From Saccoglossus kowalevskii (Eukaryota; Hemichordata; Enteropneusta; Harrimaniidae), in the NCBI RefSeq assembly GCF_000003605.2, contig NW_003141308.1:255801-318625 (forward strand): a DNA stretch of 62,825 nt. The letters are read 5' to 3'. Shown piece after piece: positions 49,505 to 60,311 of the stretch (positions within the stretch are counted from its first letter, which is position 1; each line of letters begins with the position of its first letter). Below the pieces are notes generated by a model. The model was not told the DNA's origin. It was given only the letters and a program-made list of their open reading frames with translations, and did not search any database. A program made the position numbers and the translations under genes.

Positions 49505-49586
49505 CCGCTAGAAGCAGCGCCGCTGGATGGATTCGAACTAACAACTCCAAGCTCGAATGCTTTCTCTTTCGTCTACCATGAATTCG
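49505..49586 (-). other. tRNA-like relic (probable tRNA-derived SINE head)
   Basis: On the minus strand, AGTTCGAATCC (49539-49529) matches the B box GGTTCGANTCC except at one position. About 40 nt upstream, TGGTAGACGAAAG (49578-49566) loosely resembles an A box. A proper cloverleaf with acceptor and anticodon stems cannot be drawn, so it is not called as a functional tRNA. Confidence 0.35.
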
Positions 49587-52539
49587 ATGTCAGTGGTCGG
49601 ATGTTGTACCGTGTCGCCTTGGCAATGTAGTAAGGAATATTTATGAGCTAATATACAGTGTAACTCGTCCACCTGCGATAACTTAACATGTAAATGTAAA
49701 ATGTCAAAGCCTGAAACACGTATAAACATTGATATCGACACAACCAATCGAACGTAATTGGTCAGCACAAACTCCAGATGCGGTTGACGATGTGTTCAGA
49801 ATGTCATTTTCCCGTTTCTACGTAAATAAAACAGAAAAATAAACTAGAAAAATAAAGAACAACATCATTCAAATCCTCAGATTTAGGGAGTTTCGCACGA
49901 AATCAGTTTATTCCCCCTTGGTTGACGCGTTGTAAGCCGAGTAATGTACTCGTGGTCGTCCAAACGTTTAAATATTGAACTTTACTCGGTCCCGTGACAC
50001 TCATATCACTCAATATACGAACAATTTCACTCCCACACGTACATTATCGTATACACAACGATGTTTAATGCTTCTATTTATTTCATCAAGGCAATTTTAT
50101 GACTCTTTGTGTATCCTACATATACTTTGGGTTAGATTAAATTGTTCATTTAACCGAGAATGTGTTGTTGAATTGCGTTTTATTCATCAGGTCCGAATGG
50201 CCCAGTGCAGTCACGGTGCTGGTTTTTTTTTTGTTCATGTGCGGGCGCGTCATGTGTAAACATCGCGGCCTCTGAAATTTCGGGCGGTGGCCCGTAGCTA
50301 GATCATACCTTGACCTCAAAAATGATAAATATGACAATAATTTTAGAAGGGATTACGGAATATAAATACATAACGAAATGTAATAAATAGCTACTTGTTG
50401 TTGTTATTATTGGCAACTGGGGTGAGAGATATCGTGCAGTGCATTCTTTATTTTATTGGGTATAATAATAAAAATATGAACCTCAGCTGCGGTATATCGA
50501 CTTGGCCAGGGTCAATAATTGTATAATATAATAATATGATTTGATATACCTTTTACTGTATGTCTCATGCCTGGAATAATTCCTACATATCTCATGGGTT
50601 GTTTATTAAACATTAGAAGCTGTATATTTTTATTAAGATTACGTATAATTTTTAATATTTTGGGCCGTGAATTTCAAGACTGATAAATGTTGCCTGGGGC
50701 TTCTTATATTGTATTTACACCTTAAGACATAGTAGAATGGGCATACTTGAAATCTAAACTTCATTTAATTTGCAGGTAAGATATAGTCTTAATTTAACAG
50801 GGAATATTAAGATGGCGATCAGCCTGAACACGAAGGTTCTGGGATGAGATTCTTGACTCAAGTCAAGGCCTCACATTGATATTTTTGATATATAAAACAT
50901 ACTTTTCAGCGCAAAAAAAAAAAAAAAAAAAAAAAAATACGACACGATGATGACTGACGCATGTTTACAGACATTTTCCTTCATGAATTTCAAATATTTG
51001 AACATTTAACGTAACAATACTGTCATTCGCCGTATTTGTATATATTACGCGTAGTTTATGTATCTATTTCAACCTGTGCATTGTCAACCTGACAAAGATG
51101 ATATCGAGCACCCCAAACGTGTCTGGCGTAAACCTCACCATTTAATCTCCGTAATACAGGGTGTGCAGTTGAAACCAGATACAAGTTCAATTGCAAGTAA
51201 TTTGCAATGATACTCATAAAAGATACTAAAGTAAATGCTCGTTTTTTTTTTCTTGACAGAAGGCGTGCGTCAGTACCAAATGATTTACGTAAGTGATAAT
51301 GAGTTTGGAACAATCCGTTGGCACCAGCTTTATACGCACTAATGGGATTTGCCGTTGTGGGTCCCACTCGTTGTTACTCAATGTTCGTGGATCTCTTCAA
51401 ATGTATCCAGTTACATCAATACATGAATAATCCAAACGATGTTGTGAACGGTGATAATGATGTCACTGACGCCCCCGGCACCAGACCGTGTTGACTGACT
51501 CCTGATAATAGACAAGCTTCCAACTGTCGGTGATTTGTTCAGAGAAGGACGATGAGGGGGAGGTGTAATTAACTAGTAACTATAGGCTGAAACTATGTTT
51601 ACTGCCCTTTCCCATGATCAAATCATGAGGTAAAGGTTTTCATTTGCACATTTTGTTTAGAAGTTAAAACAAATACATTGTTTAATGCATTCTCGTCTAG
51701 TTCCGGTCTGTTCCCAGGCGCGCGCCCCCCAGCGACCTAACTCACAATTGTCATCGCGTTCCCTACGTGATCTATTGTATTACAGGACTATTATCTATTA
51801 ATTTCCGTGGGGTATACCAAGATACGTGGTTGGTAATGACCTCAGGTTGTTGCCTCCCAAAGTTTTCATTATTCAAGACCGTTTATTACTTCACAGATTC
51901 ACAGTCTTATTTGATACCCAATATAGCGCGTCACGGGCAACTCCTTGCATATTTAAAGAAATCACTTAGTTCATAAATAAACAAATAAGTTAAAAGAAAA
52001 ACACATACAAATGTAGGTGATGTTATACCAAGATAAAAATGATAGCGCTCCATGAGGCTAAGAACAGCGTTAGCCCTACAGTCCACCTGTCTACACATTG
52101 ACTGTGGTTGTCACGGTGCTCTTTAAGTTCAATTCCGACAACGTTTTTTGAACGCTACCATGCGATTGGTCAGCGGAGAACTCAGCTGACACCAGTCTTG
52201 CTGGAGGCGATGACTTTTTCCCCTTATTACAACTCTCTTTATAACGAGATTGACGATATTTCTACAAATCCACGCTTACATGTTCATTAACGATCCCCGT
52301 GGTCATACAAATCATATGAATGGAACATAACAACAAATACTAACTTGAGGCCATTCCCGTTGGGTTCGTAATTGGTCTTTCGTTCAACAGTAGGATTAGT
52401 GCCAATGGGTTGCTCTTATCAATAACCCAGGGCATTGAATGTCTTTATTTTTGGTCGATATAATCACGGCCCTATATTGTATGGTCTTCGTGGGTTTGTG
52501 TGATCGAACTCTCTATGCCCAATCAATATATTGTGAGAC
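49587..52539. other. Gene-free stretch
   Basis: A 25-base A run lies at 50913-50937, possibly the tail of an old retroposon whose body is not recognisable. No gene was seen. Confidence 0.45.
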
Positions 52540-52600
52540 TTCCCGGTAATGCGCACGTACGTCACCGCCGCCATGTTGTTTTCTGTGAACGGTTAATTAT
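52540..52600 (+). promoter_or_regulatory. Promoter-like cluster (ETS, NRF1/CRE, YY1-type motifs)
   Basis: ACTTCCCGG, GCGCACGTACGTCACC and GCCGCCATGTT (complement of the YY1-type AACATGGCGGC) fall within about 50 bp in a CpG-rich patch. This arrangement resembles housekeeping promoters, but no gene can be recognised next to it. It could equally be part of a repeat. Confidence 0.25.
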
Positions 52601-53569
52601 AAGTTAAAACCATAGACCAATGTCATGGTTTGCTATTATATCCCTCGAATTTTCCAATTTGAAATCGTGGAAACTAAACCGACTCGAAAAGTCTTGGGAA
52701 TTTCTTTTCTGTTTCACAATCCAAATAAAGAATAATATGCTTCAATTCCAATTTTTATAAATTTGTATCTGTTTTACTTCTGAATGTAATTTAACTTTAC
52801 TTATTAATGTTTTAATAGATTTCAAATTATGCTATGTAAATTGACAACCAACTCATTATATTATGAGATCTATCATATATAAATCTAACAATAAAACACT
52901 TGAAGCTCTCTGAATAACTCGACATGGAAATATGATTTTTGGTCCAAAGCCTTGTCTTATTTTATTTATTTATAGTCAGACATTCAACGTGCAATGCTTA
53001 GGAACTAAGAAATATACCACAAATTACACACTTGTGGATGAGTTGCATGACCTGCAATTGCAAGTATTGGTATATTACGTGATTGTGTGTTCATACCATA
53101 AGTTGTGCGCATTTCAGTACCAGTACCAGTCTAGGGTCTGGACCGGTATGTCGGTGGTGGTCCCTACTTCTGTCGAACCTTTGGGAATTTGTCCAAACAA
53201 TTTGGCTAGAAATACCATTTGGTTTCAATAAGATGACAGATATTGACATACATGAAGAGTAAGACAGGAATTTACAGAAATCAATTTTATTTCCCTCCAG
53301 TTCGGGAATGCACGTGTACTTCCGGTGACATGATATCGCGGTAATCCGCTACTCGTTTCGACAAGGATTCTGTAATTTTGTTTACACACAGTTACGATAG
53401 CAACAGCACACGGCCGGGAACCGACAGGTTTACGTTCCCTCATATACCGAACCCTGAATGCCACAAGCCTGACAAGTGGGCAGCTGGTACTCTTTGAGCT
53501 GCTGGGCGTGGAGCCGACCACGGGAATAGAAACCCCAATTCTTTTGCCGCTGAACGGACACACTAACCA
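52601..53569. other. Gene-free stretch
   Basis: Nothing supportable was found. The ORFs at 52932-53231 and 53225-53641 abut on opposite strands and lack domain features. Confidence 0.45.
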
Positions 53570-53867
53570 TTGAAGCGCGTTGGTCGTCGCGCCGCGCATG
53601 TGCAACATTTGTGTTGATAAACATTGATTTCCCACAATCAAACGCGCTCAACTAATGTAAATCACTTTCGAATGAATTTTGACCTGGTCACGACTTGCAT
53701 TAATTACCGCCGGTGGCTCTTTCGATACCTAAAAAAATTACCTAATCAAAGCTTGGTAACGCCTCAGTTTGTACTCGTTGATCTGCGACAACAGTCAAAG
53801 TCGCCATCTTTGTTTATATGAGACATATCTCTCGCACATGCGTGGCGCGGCGACCACCGCCCTTTAA
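53570..53867. mobile_element. Foldback element, second copy of the TTAA-flanked family
   Basis: The left terminus (from 53574, GTTGGTCGTCGCGCCGCGCA) aligns with the reverse complement of the right terminus (ending 53863, GTGGTCGCCGCGCCACGCA) over about 60 bp. The right flank is TTAA (53864-53867). The left flank is TTGA (53570-53573), one change from TTAA. The termini also resemble those of the 32805-32937 element. There is no ORF of transposase size. Confidence 0.6.
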
Positions 53868-55305
53868 ACCATACATAATGTATATTACACATCAAGTTCG
53901 TAGAATAACACCAGACTGTGATGTAAGGGAATTAAGAATAAGGTCACAGTTGGAAGGGTGAACATTAAACGTGGTATATACATAGCTCGAATATCGACAA
54001 AATATACAAACCTACATCAATTGGTCTTGGAAAATAACAGCCATGAAAAATAAACTTAATTCACTAGATTTTTATAAATGATACTTCTACGTGAGACATA
54101 AAGAACAATTTTAGGCAAGAGAGGTGATGATGACTACATTGTCCACTGTCTTCCCTGTGCATGCCTACACAAATTGTACTTAACAATCTGGGATGATTAC
54201 GTATGAGACCTGGATTGCGTTAACCATAATTCCATTCTCACAGCATTCAGATTAACCCTCATGTTTTGGCTAGTTTTAGACTCGCATTTATATAGATACA
54301 CAGATGAAAGTGAATTCATTTTTTGGGCTAGTCTGGGTTGCCGATCAGTAATACAGATACATATTCGAGCTCTATGTTTCATCAGATATATTAGATACAC
54401 ACCTTCATGCTTGTGTACCGTCAGTGATATGTGCACCGTCAGATACATATATTTTCAACCCACGATGAACCATCATGTTGGGTCTATCCCGGGTCTCCCA
54501 TCATGATAGGGTGATTTAAAACATCACGATGAATGCACATGGCGGGGTTGGGCTGTGTTATAGAGTCGCCAGGAATCGCTTATCATATGATTGAAAATAT
54601 ATGCGAACCGAGTTAAATACATGTAGTTCTAGGACAATTATTATAGAAAGTGTACTTTGGTATGATTGTTATCGATATTTCTGGTAAAGAACAAGATCAG
54701 TTGTAGCATTGACAAAACAGAGCAGCATAGGAGATGGTGCACTCCAGAAACGCATTGCACATGGCGTTGCGGTGGAGCTGGAGTTCACAGCTGGTAAACG
54801 CTGAATGCCTTAGGAAATACGAATTACCGCTTTAAATATACCACCATATGAGACGCCGTTTAGCGTCCCGATGTTGCACGTTTTTAGAAAACGGCTTTCA
54901 CAGTCGCTCTCTATTATCGAATCGAAAATATACTAAATTGGCTATTGGAATTTCAAATCAAGGCTAATCAGGGACATCGGTAAGACAGAACATCGAAACG
55001 GCAGTTCGGTTCCAAGCAGGTGCTTCTGTGCTTTACGCCGAGTTGATCGAGTGTCGTCCCTACGTTTCACGTCAGTGTTAGGGATGGACCGTCTGAAATC
55101 CCAACGGTTTTGTGACTCGTAGACAATTTGTGTGAGAAAATATTTCTTTCTGATCCATGTAGTCTGCAATTTTGTTTTCCTCATGTCCATAGAATATACA
55201 GTAGTATAATAAATTGCTTCAAGTTAGCATAAAACCATGACTAATATCTGCAAAGCTTTTGGGTTTAGACCGCTTCCATGTTTTTCACAACTAAAGTTGA
55301 AATGA
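53868..55305. other. Gene-free stretch
   Basis: No recognisable gene, RNA or transposon was found. Confidence 0.5.
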
Positions 55306-55825
55306 TCGCTTGCTGATTGGATGAAGTTGAACTAACACCGCTTGCTGATTGGGTAAGGTTGAACTAACACCGCATGCTGATTGGATGACGTTGAACTAAC
55401 ACCGCTTGCTGATTGGGTAAGGTTGAACTAACACCGCATGCTGATTGGATGACGTTGAACTAACACCGTTTGCTGATTGGATAAGGTTGAACTAACACCG
55501 CATGCTGATTGGATGACGTTGAACTAACACCGCTTGCTGATTGGGTAAGGTTGAACTAACACCGCATGCTGATTGGATGACGTTGAACTAACACCGTTTG
55601 CTGATTGGATAAGGTTGAACTAACACCGCATGCTGATTGGATGACGTTGAACTAACACCGCATGCTGATTGGATGACGTTGAACTAACATCGTTTGCTGA
55701 TTGGATGACGTTGAACTGACACAGCTTGCTGATTGGATGACGTTGAACTGACACCGCTTGTTGATTGGATAACGTTTAACTAACACCGCTTGCTTGATTG
55801 GATGACAATGAACTAACTATTTAAT
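55306..55825. repeat. 32-bp tandem minisatellite (16 units), each with a CCAAT box
   Basis: CTGATTGG begins at 55313, 55345, 55377 and so on every 32 bp to 55793. The complement, CCAATCAG, is the NF-Y core. Units fall into types (CTTG...GGGTAAGG, CATG...GGATGACG, TTTG...GGATAAGG) arranged as a 128-bp higher-order B-C-D-C block seen twice from 55409. Many units also hold TGACGTT. There is no ORF, because 32 is not a multiple of three. Confidence 0.95.
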
Positions 55826-58800
55826 AATAATTAGAACTCACAATGTTGTTTCAGTATCATTTCTGAACTGGTCGATTTGAAATCTAACAGCCATTATTCA
55901 AATTTATATTTATAAAATGTTTATAACATCTCTAGGTTCCCGCCATTTACTGTATGTTAACTGTTTATTTTAATGTATCTTTTGTCGTCATACAAGACAG
56001 TAGACAACAGGAATATTATGGTTTTGAAATTACATGTGTGACTTCCATGAAGAAACTCCAATAAACAAATATTTATTGAGTATTACATATGCAATTAAAA
56101 TCATACGCTAATTGAAGAAGTCACGTGATCACAAAATCGAAAGAAAACCTTACATTTTTAGAAATTATACTTTGAAAGGACTGGTTCATGTTTATCTCAG
56201 ACCGACGGTGTTTACTAGTAGCTCTCACGTGTGCGTGTGTCTGTATGTCTTTTTAAAAGCAAACTCTCTAAAATTTCTGAGCGGATTTTGATCCAATTTA
56301 TCACCTTTTTAGCTTAAGGTTATTTGCAGACATGGTTAGTTTTTTGGAGCCATGTCCGTGGCATTATGCAGTTGGATTCTTAAGATATTTTGTTAAAAAA
56401 AACACCAATGATTTTTGTATATTCTGTATTCACGCGAGAGTTTAACTTTCAGTTATTAGCATTGTCCTTGCATGTTCGCAAAGCATATAATACGTGCATT
56501 CTGCATGTTTAGTACGCTATCGAACTTTCCCAAGCCCCCATTCGCTGGTTCCCGGCGTCCCTTACGAATGGCTACTAGGACGAATATATACTTTCGGTGT
56601 TCTGGCCGCAAGGATCTCTGGGAAGGAGAATGAGGTACTAGTGACTAGTAATCGCCATATTGTTCCACTGGGCCGGGATTCCGGCCCAAAGTCAGGTGAA
56701 TTTGTGACGTAATTTGAAAACATTTTACTATTCGTTTTCTGTAAACAAGTCTTCATTACGCCATGCCCATACATTCTGCCTGCTTAGACTTACATATTTG
56801 AGATGTTTCTGTCAGTTTCTCGCTGTTTCTGTGCAAATTTATAACAAATAGAAAATATTTTTATATTTGCCCGACTTTTGAGAGTAAAAGGAAACCCTGT
56901 TCTAAGGCCACGAGCTTAAGCGCTGACGTCAGGTAACCAAGAGAAACAGAACAAGCAACGAGAAAATGATGGACCAATCAGAATGCCGGAACCGTTACTA
57001 GTTACCGGCCTCTTGTGGCTTGGTCACCATGACGGCCCCTTGAGGCGGGAACCAGCCAAAAACACCAACTGCGTTCTATGGCGCTATTGGTTAGAACTAT
57101 ATTTGAGGACGAAATTGGATGGCATTCTAACATTCGCACACAACTGCGAGTTCACTTCTCCTGTGATCGTCATCGCATATCACCGAACATTTGTATATAC
57201 TTATCTTATAAATCCTTGGATAAATCATTGCTTATAATTTATTTATTCCAGCACAATTCAATTGTTGGTTACAAATTATATCCGGCTACTAGTAGTTGGT
57301 ATTACAGGCCACGGCGTAACGTGTTGGATATAATACTCTTACACATACCTTCCCTGGAGGAAAACAAATCGGACAGAATTTGACAATGAATTAAAAAAAG
57401 GATATATTTTGTGAGTTTAAAAAATGCCAAGTTTGAACTAAGCTGGAAATGCAATATTATCTCAGTTTGCAAATATTTTTTTTCATCGTGTAATAATCAG
57501 GTTTTTCCCCATGCTACTACTCTTTTCCATTTTGTTTTCATGTGCCAGCTTGGTTGCCCTTTTTTTTTGCAAATTTTCCATGCCCTCTCGGGATTTCAAA
57601 TGGCCAACCTCTTATATTGCAGCGTTTACAATTTTATGTCAACAATTTCGTACTCAGAAAGTGAAGACAGTCTTCGCTATATATTTCTTGATAGCTACGA
57701 GTCGTTGTTTGTTTGTAGATCGGTATGATACATCTAAAACCAGGTGCAAAGAGGGTCTGAGTTGGTAATAGGAAGATTTCACAGTTCACTGTGTAGGAGA
57801 AATCCCTAACACGCGACTTGGTGATAATCCCGAATCCACATTCAGTCAACGAAATCCACGTGGGTTTCTGTGCTCTCATGGACAATGACGAGCTATGAAG
57901 TTGGTCTTGTCAACAAATGCCTGTGACAAGAGAGATTACAGACCGCTGACTGAATGTGAACTTGAACTTGAACGAGTTTTATCTCGTTGTGTGACTAAGT
58001 CCGGAAGTCGAGCGTGTTTACTTCTATGCACGACGTGCCGCAGTTACGTTTTGGATCGGGGGTTGAGTACTAGCGAGCGTTCGCAAACAATGTAACCAGA
58101 ACCGTCAATTCATTTGGCTGGAGCGCGGAAAATGGTGAGAACGGAGACCGCGGAGCTTTACACGTGCCTACTGAACGTTGCTGAGCCACAACCTTTAGGC
58201 CATCGACGCATTCTACTGCCCGCGGCCCGGGTGAGATTAACCATAGACAGTAGAGAAAATAGAGATGATGCTTTAATCCAGCCGTGAGACCTGCGATCTA
58301 GACGTCCGAACTGTTTAGAAGTGCAGGACTTAAAGAACGAATCATTATTCAATGATCAGTTCATTAAATAGTAATTAATGTGGTGATGTAATCGATCATA
58401 TATGTGACTTGAGTGTCATTTCAATGAACAACGCTAGCAGTACTTTATGATACGTATAGTTGCGCTGACGCTATGCTTTGTTCTGTGGTCAAAACGGTCA
58501 TTAAAGTATAGTAACCGTGGTACAGGCGATACAAAAGAACAGAGAGCTACGGAAGCCATGATGCAGTTAAAATATTGCCAACTTGAATTTGACTGAACCA
58601 CACGACTGCCAGACTGCAGAGACACGGCATAGATTTGTTGCTATGGAAATACGTATCCGTGATTTGCATGAACAGTACCGCAGATAGTTTAACGTCAAGT
58701 GTACACATCACGTGATCACACCGGATTGTTACATTGTTGTCATTATTGACCTATGTATCAAGCGCTGACTCAAAGTCACCTGAAAAGTGAATTCAAAATC

Positions 58801-60311
58801 AATATCTGATTTGTGTTAATATACGGAATGTCAAACGCTCTCGGCACGTGTCGTACGCAAATACAAGTACTTTCAAATGCGGTGTTGGAGTTGATACAAC
58901 ATTTTGTTTAAAATACGACATGTTTTATTATCATTCAGTGGCGAATGGCTTACTGATATGTTCCCTCAATTATTAAATATTTCCAGGACAGCTACGTGAC
59001 CAGCGATTCCCATGGCAGCTAACAGTTCCCAGTCTCTTAAACTACCACACACGGACTAGAAATCGACATATGCAATGTAATATTCGCACTGAATCGATCT
59101 GAATTAAACCCAATTAAAAAAAAAATGAAATCAAGAACAGGCATCGTAGTATTTCAACAAAACATGTTCGATTGCGTCAAACTAAATATTCAAACACAGG
59201 TGAAAATCGTTGAGAACTTTCACAGTGACTGACCAACCAGGAATATAGATCGTGTGCATAAATGACCCCGAACTATAACAAATATTAGGTAGCGAAACAA
59301 TTTCAAAGCTTTCAGCAGTTGAATGGTATAACAGTGCTGAACAATACAGTCCCGCGACGAGGAAAACATCAATGACTCTTCGCGACACAAAGAAATCAGC
59401 GTAACGCCAAGACATTCAAACAAACTTGAAGCATGACCTTCTTTTGAACGAATATATGAATACAGAGACAATTAATATTTGAGATTATAATGAGCTTATA
59501 ATAACAAAACACAGAATAAATTGTCATGCGATTTTTTTTTCGAACATTTATTGTTTCCGATGTTTGAGTGGGTAAAAAAAAATACTCGTAAAGAGTGACA
59601 CCGGAGCCATTTCAGGATGTGCGTTGTTAAATATACAGATTATCAAGTGCACTGTTGTTAGAATGGTACGAATACGCACCGTGCCTGCCCACAGATCGTG
59701 AATAGTTGCATGGCAGTGCCCTTGTGGTGTTGACCTTACCATCACCAACACCTGCTGAGTACCGCTGGCTTCGTGCAGCGTTATTATATTATTTACAAAG
59801 TTTTAAAGACCCATGATTCGGTTATTTTGCCGCACTTAATAAACTACATTGAGCCCATAATGGCCCTTTCATGATTGTGAAATTGACACCAATGTTTGTC
59901 CAAAGCATCTGAATTCATATATTAAGTTCCCACATTTCAAATCAATAATATATTTACAAAAAAAGGAAACAGATCAATTCCTCGCCGGAAGCTTATTCAG
60001 TCTTCCTCTAACTAACTCACTTGTTTATTACCCAGCCTGTCGATGGGTCGGTTTACCACCCATTCAATGTCAAATTTGACAAAAGATTTCAACTTGCGCT
60101 CCGCGTAAAAGTAAACACGCTCGACTTAGACTTAAAACGAGACAAAATTCGCCCTAGTTCAAGTTTGTATTCAGTCAGCGGTCTGTAATCTCTCTAGCTT
60201 GTGACATTAATTTACAAACACAATTACAGTAGAGACGAACACTAGAAAATATCTTAAAATGCGTTACTGTATAGTGCGTACCCATGTAAATCAGTATTGT
60301 ACCCACAAATT
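55826..60311. other. Gene-free stretch
   Basis: A CRE lies at 56924-56931, and TCACGTGA at 56121-56128 and 58708-58715. The overlapping ORFs near 56983-57885 lack recognisable domains. No gene was supported. Confidence 0.45.

Noticed and set aside
50800-50937. Poly(A)-tailed SINE
   Set aside because: The 25-base A run is real, but the preceding sequence lacks convincing A and B boxes or a target duplication.
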